From positions 62,001 to 126,000 of the forward strand of contig NZ_SPQR01000003.1 in NCBI RefSeq assembly GCF_004766055.1: 64,000 nucleotides of DNA, read 5' to 3'. This DNA is from Desulfosporosinus sp. Sb-LF. GTDB lineage: Bacteria; Bacillota; Desulfitobacteriia; Desulfitobacteriales; Desulfitobacteriaceae. Shown here piece after piece: positions 34,234 through 43,131 of the stretch (the stretch's first letter is position 1; each line of letters begins with the position of its first letter). The notes below the pieces were generated by a model, which saw only the letters and a list, made by a program, of their open reading frames with translations, was not told the origin of the DNA and did no database searches. Both the position numbers and the translations under genes were made by a program.

Positions 34234-35439
34234 CTATTCGCCGTAAACCGCTCTCCTACGCAACTCTCCTACCATTGCGGGCACCTCAATACTCATGGGG
34301 CACCGTTCTACACAGCGTCCACAACGTAAGCAAGAATACACGAGCGGAGCAGCTTTTTCTACGCCTCCAGCCACAAAGGCTGTCCAGATCGCGCCAATTC
34401 CGCCCATATATGTGTGCCCAAAATGCCCAGCCGTCACTTGAAACACAGGGCACTCATACATGCATCCGCCACAACGTAAGCAATTCAGTGCCTGGCTGAA
34501 CTTTTCCTCATGGGCCATTTCACTGCGACCACTGTCCACGAAGATAACATAGAATTCTTTAGGACCGTGCGCCCCGTAAGTTGTTACTTTCTCGATGTCA
34601 CCCGTTTTACTCGGTCCGCTAACGATATTAACATAACCTGGTATACCATATTGCGCATAGCGCCAAGTAACCTCTGCCACTTTCATGGCATCCTGGAACG
34701 TGGGCACTAATTTCTCGATCCCCACCATGACGATATGGACCGGAGGCGCACCCGTTGCCAGCCGTACATTTCCTTCGTTTTCAATAATAACCATAGCCCC
34801 TGTGTCCGCCGCCACCACGTTGGCTCCGCTGATCCCGACATCCGCCGTAAAGTACTTATCACGCATGAACTCACGCACGACCTTTACTTCCTCTGCAATA
34901 TCAGGCGGCACTTCTTTGCCAAAAAATTTACTAAAAACTTCAGCAACCTGTTCACGTGGCACATGAATTGATGGTGAAAGAATGTGCATCGGACGTTCCT
35001 TACGCAGTTGTAGTATGAACTCACCCAAATCCGTTTCCCAAACTTCGTTACCATTTTCCTCAAGGTACTCACGCAGATGAAGTTCTTCTCCCAGCATACT
35101 TTTTCCTTTGACGATGGTTTTACCCTGCCCAATAATCCCCAGAGCAATTTCCAAAGCGGCTTGATGATCCTTAGCGTAAAAAGCTTTCCCTTTGTTGCGC
35201 TCTACAGAAGCCATCGCCTGTTCTAGCAGTTCGTTCAAGTTAGCCATGGCCTGGGTTTTGATCTCCTGAACTTCCAAGGCCAATTCCGGTGTGTGCGGAA
35301 AACGTTCCAACGTTTCGGCAACTGTGTTGCGGTAGGAAGTTACTGCCCTGGATATAGCTGTTCGTATGTTAGTGTTTTCGCTGGCTGAATTGAGGGACTT
35401 AGCATAGGTGACAAAGTCCTTTCTTAAATCGACGGTCAT
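34234..35439 (-). CDS. lutB: LutB-like LUD-domain protein with two 4Fe-4S motifs
   Basis: 401-residue protein of the lactate-utilisation B family. The LUD domain spans about 60-290 (GKTIVKGKSMLGEELHLREYLE, GISGANVVAADTGAMVIIENEGN, GIEKLVPTFQDA). A ferredoxin-like pair of Cys clusters follows: CLRCGGCMYECPVF near 310 and CLRCGRCVERCPM near 370. In LutABC it acts in oxidation of L-lactate to pyruvate. Only an A-like and this B-like gene are present; no lutC. It starts inside the stop of the upstream CCG-domain gene (4-base overlap), with GGGGGG before the ATG. The specific substrate is unproven. Confidence 0.82.
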   Translation of the reverse strand: MTVDLRKDFVTYAKSLNSASENTNIRTAISRAVTSYRNTVAETLERFPHTPELALEVQEIKTQAMANLNELLEQAMASVERNKGKAFYAKDHQAALEIALGIIGQGKTIVKGKSMLGEELHLREYLEENGNEVWETDLGEFILQLRKERPMHILSPSIHVPREQVAEVFSKFFGKEVPPDIAEEVKVVREFMRDKYFTADVGISGANVVAADTGAMVIIENEGNVRLATGAPPVHIVMVGIEKLVPTFQDAMKVAEVTWRYAQYGIPGYVNIVSGPSKTGDIEKVTTYGAHGPKEFYVIFVDSGRSEMAHEEKFSQALNCLRCGGCMYECPVFQVTAGHFGHTYMGGIGAIWTAFVAGGVEKAAPLVYSCLRCGRCVERCPMSIEVPAMVGELRRRAVYGE

Positions 35440-36422
35440 GCTTTTACCCCCCTATATAGAAATTCAATGAGATCTTCAATTTTAGCAGAATCCCCTTTAG
35501 CTTGACCGCCCTCCAGTGCTGATAAACAATACGGGCAAGAGGTAAGAATATGCTCAGAACCGCTTTCCTTCAACTCATTCACTCGGCGGGATCCAATGAC
35601 ATGAGATAATTCGGGAAATAGAATTTTAATGGGTCCACCACAACAGGACGTCCACTCTCGGTTGCGCGGCGCCTCTTTCACCTCTGCTCCGACACTTAGC
35701 ATAATATCTCTCAACTCTTGGTGTATCCCCATCTCACGGGCCAAACGACAAGAATCATGAATGACAACAGCTCCAGGGATTTGGTTCATGGCCAGTTTAT
35801 CTCGTCGTTGCCAAACTAGATCCACGAAGGTGAGAATTTCCAAGTCAAAACCCTCAACCATTTTAGGATAGATGAATTTAAAGACCTCTGCAGCATGCGG
35901 AGAAAGGCAAACAATGGTTTTAGCTCCACTCTTTTTAATCACCTTTGCTACTTTTTTAACATATTCCTTCATATCTTCCATATAACCTAGTTCATACAGC
36001 AAAGCACCGCTGTACAATTCCTCATTTCCCGCATAACAAAACTCATAACCTAGCCCTTGAAGCACCTTCGCAGCCTTAAAGCAAATCGAATTGTACCGTT
36101 CCCGATCCTTAGCCAGCACCGAAGAGTATATCTTTTCCGCACTAATTCCGGCTTTGTCTAGCATATTGCGCACACCCATCATCATTGAAAACGCCTTGCT
36201 ACCTTGATCAATGTGGGTAATCGTTTTAACCAAGGAGTCGATAAAGGGGAGCAACTGGTATTCTCCACCTGTGTAGAAAAGCAATTCCCCTTTATCTGGC
36301 AAGTTAAGCCCCTTAGCCCAGGCTGCAACCTCTGAACCCTTTAAGGCCAGCGGATTACCATGTTTAATAATATTGTCGCTGATAATATCCAGTACCATCG
36401 GCAGCTTCATTTTCTCGACCAT
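35436..36422 (-). CDS. lutA: LutA-like Fe-S oxidoreductase with CCG domains
   Basis: 328-residue protein of the LutA/GlpC/HdrD-like group with a cysteine-rich CCG domain: the C-terminal unit shows HDSCRLAREMG, EWTSCCGGPIKILFP and the ending TSCPYCLSALEG. The N-terminal unit is degenerate (CLSPHAAEVF). CCG domains carry an Fe-S cofactor in electron-transfer subunits of lactate, glycerol-3-phosphate and heterodisulfide oxidoreductases. The ATG at 36422 follows GGGAGG by eight bases; the TTG at 36425 adjoins it. Coupled to the lutB-like gene by a 4-base overlap. Confidence 0.75.
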   Translation of the reverse strand: MVEKMKLPMVLDIISDNIIKHGNPLALKGSEVAAWAKGLNLPDKGELLFYTGGEYQLLPFIDSLVKTITHIDQGSKAFSMMMGVRNMLDKAGISAEKIYSSVLAKDRERYNSICFKAAKVLQGLGYEFCYAGNEELYSGALLYELGYMEDMKEYVKKVAKVIKKSGAKTIVCLSPHAAEVFKFIYPKMVEGFDLEILTFVDLVWQRRDKLAMNQIPGAVVIHDSCRLAREMGIHQELRDIMLSVGAEVKEAPRNREWTSCCGGPIKILFPELSHVIGSRRVNELKESGSEHILTSCPYCLSALEGGQAKGDSAKIEDLIEFLYRGVKA

Positions 36423-36469
36423 CAATGCGTCCTCCCTAAAAGCGAAAATAGTAGGCTTAATTCATAAAA

Positions 36470-36496
36470 GCGCGCGTCGGTTATCTCTGCGCGCAC
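36470..36496 (-). terminator. GC-rich hairpin in the leader of the lutA-like gene
   Basis: On the minus strand GTGCGCGC and GCGCGCTTTTAT flank a 12-base centre, about 50 bases before the lutA-like start. It could be a terminator from serC read-through or an attenuator for lutAB. Confidence 0.4.
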
Positions 36497-36623
36497 CTTA
36501 ACATACCCAATCACATGCGATAATTGGCGTTAATCCCCTTCATATAGTATAAAGAAAATTCCCGGTAAAGGTAAGCCATCTAACCTATGTATTCTGTATT
36601 CCTTATACTGAACACCAAAGCAA

Positions 36624-36658
36624 GGGCAGTCTAACCGATGATCCGGTTTCGACTGCCC
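36624..36658 (-). terminator. Terminator of serC
   Basis: GGGCAGTC/GACTGCCC arms with inner AACCG/CGGTT pairs, about 45 bases after the serC stop; T-poor tail. Confidence 0.6.
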
Positions 36659-36702
36659 CGCTTCCTTTACTACTTGATTAGTTCAAGATCACTGTCCCTT
36701 AC

Positions 36703-37788
36703 CTAGCCGTTTTTGCTTTGGAAGGCTTTCATAAATTCAGCCAAAGCCATACACCCTTCGATACTCATGGCATTATAGACAGATGCTCGAATGCCGCCCA
36801 CTGAACGGTGACCCTTTAAACCGATCATACCTTGTTTTGTGGCCTCAACCGCAAAGGTCTTCTCCAATTCCTCGTTTGGCAAACGGAAGGTTATATTCAT
36901 CAATGAACGGCTGTCTTTGACGGCATGCCCACGGTAATAGCCCTCGCTGTTGTCAATAGCATTATATATGACGGCAGCTTTCTCAGCGTTGCGTTTTTCC
37001 GCTGCAACCAAACCACCGTTATTTTTAAGCCAGCGCAGAACCAAATTTACCATATAAACAGAATAGCTGGGTGGAGTGTTGTAAAGGGAATCATTTTTAG
37101 CATGAATATCATAGCGCAGCATCGTGGGGATGTTTGAGGGAATCCCCTCCAATAGGTCCTTGCGAATAATGACTACGGTTACCCCAGCAGGACCCAGATT
37201 CTTTTGCGCCCCAGCGTAAATCAACCCAAACTTAGAAACGTCAACTCGGCGTGAAAGAATATCACTCGACATATCAGCGACCAGTGGAATGTTCCCTAAG
37301 TCCGGGTATGACTGCCATTGAGTACCGAAGATAGTGTTATTGGAGCAAAGATGCACATAGGTAGGATTGTCACTCACTTTGATTTCATCGGTTCCAGGAA
37401 TGCGAGTATAGTTTTCTTCTTTAGTACTAGCAGCAACATTCGTCTTAACAAATTTCGAGGCTTCCTTGTAGGCTTTTTCTGCCCATGCTCCTGTAAGGAT
37501 ATAGTCAGCGTGACTGTCTGCGCTGACCAGATTCATGGGTACCGCGGCAAATTGAGTACTTGCTCCGCCTTGAAGGAACAAAACCCGGTAATTTTCTGGA
37601 ATCTCCAATAATTCCTTAACAAGTGCTTCAGCCTCGGAATTAATCGCCTCATATTCTTTGGTGCGGTGGCTATTTTCCATTACAGACATGCCAGTTCCTT
37701 TAAAATTAAGCATTTCTCTCTGTGCTTCTTCTAAAACCACAAGGGGAAGTGTGGCAGGTCCGGCATTAAAGTTAAAGATTCTTTCCAT
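36703..37788 (-). CDS. serC: Phosphoserine aminotransferase
   Basis: 361-residue PLP enzyme converting 3-phosphohydroxypyruvate and glutamate to phosphoserine and 2-oxoglutarate. It begins FNFNAGPATLPLVVLEEA. It has LFLQGGASTQFAAVPMNL near 70-87, the PLP-lysine block YAGAQKNLGPAGVTVVI with K196, and ends GHRSVGGIRASVYNAMS for phosphate/substrate binding. The ATG at 37788 lies 12 bases after GGAGG and gives the usual family length; the upstream ATG at 37824 would add a non-conserved leader. No serA beside it. Confidence 0.94.
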   Translation of the reverse strand: MERIFNFNAGPATLPLVVLEEAQREMLNFKGTGMSVMENSHRTKEYEAINSEAEALVKELLEIPENYRVLFLQGGASTQFAAVPMNLVSADSHADYILTGAWAEKAYKEASKFVKTNVAASTKEENYTRIPGTDEIKVSDNPTYVHLCSNNTIFGTQWQSYPDLGNIPLVADMSSDILSRRVDVSKFGLIYAGAQKNLGPAGVTVVIIRKDLLEGIPSNIPTMLRYDIHAKNDSLYNTPPSYSVYMVNLVLRWLKNNGGLVAAEKRNAEKAAVIYNAIDNSEGYYRGHAVKDSRSLMNITFRLPNEELEKTFAVEATKQGMIGLKGHRSVGGIRASVYNAMSIEGCMALAEFMKAFQSKNG

Positions 37789-37912
37789 TTTATGGTCAAT
37801 CCTCCAATTTGCATTTCTTTGCACAACCTTATTGAATCATTATATCCCCTTAAATTGACTGTAGCAATATCAAAGTTGAAAAATATATCTATTATATGAC
37901 ACAATCCGCAGA

Positions 37913-39403
37913 TCATTTAGCCAAGGCATTCAAGTAAGCTTTAGCACTAGCCTCAATGATATCCGTCGAGAATCCCTTTCCTACCACAAGACGACCATCC
38001 TCATAGCGCAATTTGACAGTGGCCTCTCCTAGGGCCTCGCTGCTTCGAGTTACAGACTTCAATGTAAAATCTTCAAGCATTGCTGTGTTCCCAGTTATCC
38101 TGTCAATTGTATTAAACAAGGCATTCACTGGGCCATTGCCACAGGCGGCATCCGTAATCATCTTCCCCTCTTTTTCTAAAACGACGGTAGCTGTAGCCAT
38201 CTCCACCCCATTTGTCACAATAGACATACTCCGGAGAACAAGATCATTCGTAGGATTCCCTGAATCGCCCATTAAAACATAAAGATCTTGGTCAAACACT
38301 TCTTGCTTGAGGTCCGCGAGCTGTAAAAACCTTTGATAAACCTCATCAAGCTGATCACCCTCTACTACATACCCTAGTAGCCCGAGACTATATTGGAGAG
38401 CATGTCGACCCGACCTTGCGGAAAGACTGATTAAATTTTGGGGAACACCGATGATTTCTGGTTGAATAATTTCATAAGTTTCTCTGTCTTTTAAAACCCC
38501 GTCTTGGTGAATGCCAGAAGCATGCATAAAGGCATTGGCACCGACAATCGCCTTATGATCTGGAACTGTCACTCCTGTAATGCGTGAAACGAGTCTACTG
38601 GTAGCAGATATCTCCCGAGTGTTCACATGACTCTCTACCCCGTAACCATCCCGCCGGGTGTAAATCGACATAATGACCTCTTCCAAGGAAGTATTCCCTG
38701 CCCGCTCTCCTATTCCATTGATCGTCCCTTCCACCTGGCGGGCTCCCGCTTTAATACCCGCTAACGAATTGGCCGTTGCCATTCCTAAATCGTTATGGCA
38801 ATGAACACTCACGATGGCTTGATCAATATTCTTCACGTTCTTAATAACGTAACCAATCAGTTCTCCGTATTCCCAAGGGTTAGCATAGCCGACCGTATCC
38901 GGGAGATTTACAACCGTGGCCCCGGCTGAAATCACTGCCTCGATGACTCTGGTCAAGAACGCCGGATCCCCACGGAAAGCATCTTCCGCGTAAAACTCGA
39001 CATCACTTACATATTTCTTAGCATACTTGACTGCAAAAACAGCTTGCTCTACCACTTGATCAGGTGTAAGTTTTAATTTCTTGGCCATATGAATGGGAGA
39101 AACTCCTATACCCGTATGAATCCTGGGATATTCCGCTTGGCGCAAAGCTTCTGCACAAATATCAATATCCTGTGCCACAGCCCTAGTCAACCCGCAAATC
39201 GTGACTCCTTTGATTTCCTTGGCAATAGTTCGGACTGATTCCATATCTCCAGGTGAAGAAGCTGGAAAACCGGCTTCAATAATATCGACGCCAAGCTTTA
39301 CTAGCTGATGGCCAATCTCTAATTTCTCTTTGACATTCAAGGTAATCCCCAAGGATTGTTCTCCATCTCTAAGGGTAGTATCAAAAACATATAATTTGCT
39401 CAT
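37913..39403 (-). CDS. leuA: 2-Isopropylmalate synthase
   Basis: 496-residue enzyme joining acetyl-CoA and 2-ketoisovalerate, the first committed leucine step. HMG-CoA-lyase-like barrel: VFDTTLRDGEQSLGITLN at the start with the metal Asp, HCHNDLGMATANSLAGIKAGARQVEGTINGIGERAGN near 200-237 with the metal His pair, and GANAFMHASGIHQDGVLK near 288. The C-terminal regulatory LeuA dimer domain spans about 385-490. The ATG follows AAGGAGGAATTTAAAC. Control is by the T-box leader directly upstream. Confidence 0.94.
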   Translation of the reverse strand: MSKLYVFDTTLRDGEQSLGITLNVKEKLEIGHQLVKLGVDIIEAGFPASSPGDMESVRTIAKEIKGVTICGLTRAVAQDIDICAEALRQAEYPRIHTGIGVSPIHMAKKLKLTPDQVVEQAVFAVKYAKKYVSDVEFYAEDAFRGDPAFLTRVIEAVISAGATVVNLPDTVGYANPWEYGELIGYVIKNVKNIDQAIVSVHCHNDLGMATANSLAGIKAGARQVEGTINGIGERAGNTSLEEVIMSIYTRRDGYGVESHVNTREISATSRLVSRITGVTVPDHKAIVGANAFMHASGIHQDGVLKDRETYEIIQPEIIGVPQNLISLSARSGRHALQYSLGLLGYVVEGDQLDEVYQRFLQLADLKQEVFDQDLYVLMGDSGNPTNDLVLRSMSIVTNGVEMATATVVLEKEGKMITDAACGNGPVNALFNTIDRITGNTAMLEDFTLKSVTRSSEALGEATVKLRYEDGRLVVGKGFSTDIIEASAKAYLNALAK

Positions 39404-39430
39404 GTTTAAATTCCTCCTTAAAAATAAATA

Positions 39431-39461
39431 AACCCTTCGTCTCTGATTGAGACGAAGGGTT
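39431..39461 (-). terminator. T-box regulated terminator before leuA
   Basis: AACCCTTCGTCTC and GAGACGAAGGGTT arms with a short loop, followed on the minus strand by TATTTATTTT, 28 bases before the leuA start. The 5' arm competes with the T-box antiterminator. Confidence 0.88.
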
Positions 39462-39785
39462 AGTTCGCGGTACCACTCAAGTTAACAGCAAATAGCTGTC
39501 TTCTCTGCAGATACGGGAGTAAATCAACAATCGTGGTTCGTTGTTCGTAATTCGACCCAAAAAATAACGTCACCGATCGAACTCCTTACATCGAACAACA
39601 ATCTTTGAGTTATCCGATATCTCCTTCCTTTTAACGGTGGAAGCTCCGTCCGAGCCTACTTTCAACTACGATTTCGGTCAGCTACTCGAGGAAGAGTTCC
39701 AATTCTATTCCGTTACTGCCTTTCACCAACCAGCAGCTCTCTAGAACGGAAAACGCAACTGTACTATTCCCTCTCATCGTCATTT
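39431..39785 (-). promoter_or_regulatory. T-box leader of leuA (probably leucine-specific)
   Basis: On the minus strand GATGAGAGGGAATAGTA opens stem I. The T-box core GAGTGGTACCGCGAAC (about 39479-39464) contains the TGGNACCGCG motif that pairs with the tRNA acceptor end. In stem I the 3' side reads GGAACTCTTCCTCGAG; pairing of GAGGG with CCTC puts CTC (Leu) in the specifier position, which agrees with the gene controlled. Specifier choice is inference. Confidence 0.9.
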
Positions 39786-40346
39786 TAGCATTTTTTTATA
39801 TCTTACACTACTTTCGCTAATTGTCAAGTGTAACAGCGATTTGTTCTCTTCATTTCTGTGATTTTCAAAAGCAAAATCGAGACGCTTTTTGCCGGCCTAA
39901 ATAGACTCCTCGGCACTAGTCAGGTAATTTCGAAACACTGTAGTCCAAGGACAATTCTATGAAATCTATATCATTCGTTCTAATAAAATATTAGCTAGAA
40001 GAATGCCCAAAACCTGTAGAACGATTTTCGCATGAAGTCTAATAGTTTTTCTCTGGTTTGCCAGGAAATTTACTAAAACGACAAACCCCTAACCCACCAC
40101 AAATAATCAAAAGCATGATGGTTATATTAATAACAGGGTCACCAACGTATGACTAGAAAAATTTCCAATATATGGGGATATGAATGAATTATTATACTCT
40201 TTTTGACTACATGGCAATAAGAGTGTGTAAGCTCCGATTTATAGCATTCAAATTAAAGTCCCCCGCTAAGTAATATCTAATTATTCGGGTAACGCTTTCA
40301 GGAATACCAAATAAAATGGGATGTCAAATTTAAGGAGGCGGAATTC
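39786..40346. other. 560-bp gap holding a transporter fossil
   Basis: Between the leuA leader and the orphan gene at 40347. The part 39966-40175 is a decayed TrkH-like gene on the minus strand (separate entry). Nothing else recognised. Confidence 0.5.
39966..40175 (-). pseudogene. Fossil of a TrkH/KtrB-type potassium uptake channel
   Basis: Minus-strand reading in three frames reconstructs a continuous Trk-like segment: PYIGNFSSHTLV, then after a frameshift DPVINITIMLLIICGGLG, then after another frameshift FVVLVNFLANQRKTIRLHAK followed by IVLQVLGILLANILLERMI and a stop. TrkH/KtrB proteins have the order NF..DPVVN...LIIxGGLGFxVLxDL....RxLSLHTKxVL at this place. Only about 70 of 440 residues remain and two frameshifts are needed, so it is a dead fragment. 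Confidence 0.72.
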
Positions 40347-40907
40347 ATGAATGAGCAATCTGAACGCACCAGAACAGTTGAATTTGAATTAGGCCCTGAA
40401 GACCTAGTGATTGTATCGCAGTTAGAACCTGATACATTTCTCATAAAGGTAAAAGTCTATGAACAGAAAGATTTCATCCTTAATCCAAATCCTTTGGAGA
40501 ATGACAATCAAATGGCCGAATACTCTATCTGTCCTGGCTGTTTGACCGAAGCTGTTGCTGACATTAGGGACATGTACACAGGCTGGTCTAAAATTAACAA
40601 AAGTTCGCCTATACAGATAATAGGGATTCACAATCAAGACCATAACATCCTCTTCATACAATTCTGCTTGGGTCAGCGTTATTTTATATACGAACGCTGC
40701 CCAAAATTACATAAAGAAACCGTGTACGAAGAATTATTTGGCCAAAAACATAACTTAAGGCTAAGGGGATTAGGACGCGAGGACGAGCAGTATCTAATTA
40801 CCAATCTAAGGTTTATGCCCAAAGCCAAAAGGGCAATTAGCTTCTATCCCTATAAAACCCAATATATTCTTACTCGAAAGCATCACTCGTTGCCTCATTC
40901 TTGCTAA
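40347..40907 (+). CDS. Hypothetical 186-residue protein
   Basis: Soluble protein with no membrane segment or signal peptide. AAGGAGGCGGAATTC precedes the ATG, and codon use is like neighbouring genes, so it is real. It opens with a beta-rich part (TRTVEFELGPEDLVIVSQL, TFLIKVKVYEQKDFIL). Midway it has a CPGCL pair of cysteines near residues 61-64, and it ends basic and aromatic (AKRAISFYPYKTQYILTRKHHSLPHSC). I cannot assign a family. Monocistronic, followed by a strong hairpin. Confidence 0.65.
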   Translation: MNEQSERTRTVEFELGPEDLVIVSQLEPDTFLIKVKVYEQKDFILNPNPLENDNQMAEYSICPGCLTEAVADIRDMYTGWSKINKSSPIQIIGIHNQDHNILFIQFCLGQRYFIYERCPKLHKETVYEELFGQKHNLRLRGLGREDEQYLITNLRFMPKAKRAISFYPYKTQYILTRKHHSLPHSC

Positions 40908-40989
40908 TGCTTAATAGGCAAGAATTCAAATCAACTGTAACAGTCTATAAAATTGTGAATAATCCTTAAATCCATATATTTATTAATCA

Positions 40990-41034
40990 CAAGGGGGTTG
41001 CAACAAACTGGATAAATTTGTTGCAACCCCCTTG
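40990..41034. repeat. Dispersed hairpin repeat, GGGGTTGCAACAAACT family, copy 2 (convergent terminator)
   Basis: Perfect 18-base arms from CAAGGGGGTTGCAACAAA to TTTGTTGCAACCCCCTTG, between convergent genes. Best-preserved copy of the family. Confidence 0.75.
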
Positions 41035-41055
41035 TTAGGTCTTTAGACACACGCC

Positions 41056-43101
41056 TTATAGGGCTTGAACTAAAATTTCAGCTACATCTAGGACTCTCGT
41101 TTTGTCACTAGCTTCACGAGCATTTATACCGTCATTTATCATGGTTAGGCAGAATGGGCAGGCTGCTCCCACAAGTTCTGCACCAGTTGCAATGGCCTCG
41201 TCCGTGCGCATTACATTAATCCGTTCGCCCTCGTGTTCTTCCATCCAAAAGCGTCCTCCGCCAGCCCCACAGCAAAAGCTCTTTTCCCGATGGTTTTTCA
41301 TTTCCGTGACGTTCAACCCCACGAGTTTTAGCAACTCACGTGGCTCATCATAAATGTTGTTATAGCGTCCGAGATAACAAGAATCATGGAAGGCTACCGA
41401 TTTTGCATCTGTTTTCCCCAGTTTAAGCCGACCTTCCACGGCAAGTTCTTTAAAGTAAGTCGTATGATGAACTACTTTAAAATCCGACCCCAACTGCGGG
41501 TATTCATTTTTCAAGATATTAAAACAATGCGGGCATTGGGTGAGAATCTTTTTGACCCCATACTCCTTCATAACCTCGATATTCTCGCTCGCCAAGGTTT
41601 GGAAGAGAAATTCATTACCGAGTCTTCGGGCAGAGTCGCCGCAACATTTTTCTTCATTTCCTAAGATAGCAAAATTAATTCCAGCAGCACGTAGGAGAGC
41701 GACAACCGCAGTCGCTACTTTTTGATTTCTTGCGTCGAATGCACCGGAACACCCGGGCCAATAAAGAATTTCGGCCTCAGGATTTTCCTCTAACGTTGGC
41801 ACACCTATCCCTGTTAAAAAGTTTGCTCTCGTGGTCCAACCAATCCCCCATGGATTTCCATTATTCTCCATATTGCGGAAGGCAAGTTGTACTTCGGCTG
41901 GAAAACGGCTTTCCATGAGAACTAAATGACGTCGCATATCAATCGTTTTATCAACGTGTTCCACAAACACTGGACACTGCTGTTCACAGGAACGACAGGT
42001 CGTACAGGCCCACAGGTCTTCTTCAGGTATGACTTCTCCGACAAGGGATCTAAGAGACGAGTGCTCACCGTCTTGGGCACTGGCGACTTCCGCTAGGCCA
42101 TCTCCGACTGCTAGCTTTTCCTCTCTTTTCAGCTGATCAAGTGCCCTACCCTCTTCTTCCATCAATCCCTTAATTTCCTGAATTGCCTGTTTTGGATTCA
42201 AGTGCTTGCCACTGAGATACGCAGGGCAATTGTCTTGGCAACGACCACAGCGCAGGCAGGCATCCGTATTGAACAACGCTTTCCACGAGAACTCTTTCAG
42301 TGAGCTGACGCCATAATTTTCTATGGATTCATCCATAAAGTCGATAAGTGTTGGAACGCCAATCGGCCCTCGTTTGCGAAAGAATTGATTAAAAGGCGCC
42401 AATAAAATATGAAACATTTTTGAGTAAGGTAAATACCCGATGAAAACCATTGCTAGTAATAAATGGAACCACCATAGCCAACGATGTAAGGCTAAGAGTT
42501 GTCCTTGACTAAACCATATCTTTAAAGGAGTGGCCAGCCATGATCCAGCGATACTCCACGCTGACCATGGATCCACAAGAACAGCCATGCGTACTCCTTG
42601 AATAACAAACCCTGTGACAAGAATTGTGAAAATCAAGACTAAGGTTATTGCATCATCCGCCCTATTATTCATCGCTTCAGGCCTTAGGATATAACGTCGG
42701 TAAGCCGCCATTAAAATCCCGACAATTGCCGCCAAGCCGAAAAGATTAGCTGTTACTTTAATGAAGAGATAGAGTGTTCCTTGGAAAATGTTCCAGCCTA
42801 AATCAGATTGTAAAGTAATCATCGCTGTGGCAAAGGCTAGAAATATAAAGCCTACAAATATTGCCAGGTGCATGATTCCTGCGTAGCCTTCTTTAAGAAC
42901 TCGTTTTTGCCCGAGAGTATATATCAATATATCTTTAATTCCTTGCCAAGCCTCGCTCCAACGGTTTTCAGGTTGACCCATTTTCCATAGTCTAACGCGA
43001 CGGTATATCCCATACCCAAAACTCAGAAGAGCCAACGCGAAGAAAATATAGAGCCAATGATGGCCTTCAATATTCCAATACACTTGTCGAGTTGCGACCA
43101 T
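41056..43101 (-). CDS. Membrane-bound Fe-S oxidoreductase (NarI-like plus HdrD-like CCG domains), candidate EtfAB:quinone oxidoreductase
   Basis: 681 residues. The N-terminal half has about six membrane helices with a NarI-like cytochrome b fold (HLAIFVGFIFLAFATAM, HRWLWWFHLLLAMVFIGYL with candidate haem His). Two 4Fe-4S clusters follow: CLRCGRCQDNCPAY near 285 and CTTCRSCEQQCPVF near 365. The C-terminal part has two CCG units: YWPGCSGAF...KCCGDSARRLGN...TQCPHCFN, and HDSCYLGRYN...SFCCGAGGGR...ACPFCLTM. This matches the FadF/EtfD-like group that passes electrons from EtfAB of acyl-CoA dehydrogenation into the quinone pool. The neighbouring hydroxyacyl-CoA dehydrogenase remnant supports a beta-oxidation link. 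Redox partner not proven. Confidence 0.85.
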   Translation of the reverse strand: MVATRQVYWNIEGHHWLYIFFALALLSFGYGIYRRVRLWKMGQPENRWSEAWQGIKDILIYTLGQKRVLKEGYAGIMHLAIFVGFIFLAFATAMITLQSDLGWNIFQGTLYLFIKVTANLFGLAAIVGILMAAYRRYILRPEAMNNRADDAITLVLIFTILVTGFVIQGVRMAVLVDPWSAWSIAGSWLATPLKIWFSQGQLLALHRWLWWFHLLLAMVFIGYLPYSKMFHILLAPFNQFFRKRGPIGVPTLIDFMDESIENYGVSSLKEFSWKALFNTDACLRCGRCQDNCPAYLSGKHLNPKQAIQEIKGLMEEEGRALDQLKREEKLAVGDGLAEVASAQDGEHSSLRSLVGEVIPEEDLWACTTCRSCEQQCPVFVEHVDKTIDMRRHLVLMESRFPAEVQLAFRNMENNGNPWGIGWTTRANFLTGIGVPTLEENPEAEILYWPGCSGAFDARNQKVATAVVALLRAAGINFAILGNEEKCCGDSARRLGNEFLFQTLASENIEVMKEYGVKKILTQCPHCFNILKNEYPQLGSDFKVVHHTTYFKELAVEGRLKLGKTDAKSVAFHDSCYLGRYNNIYDEPRELLKLVGLNVTEMKNHREKSFCCGAGGGRFWMEEHEGERINVMRTDEAIATGAELVGAACPFCLTMINDGINAREASDKTRVLDVAEILVQAL

Positions 43102-43131
43102 GTTATCTTCTCCTTTAATCAGTTTTGAAAA

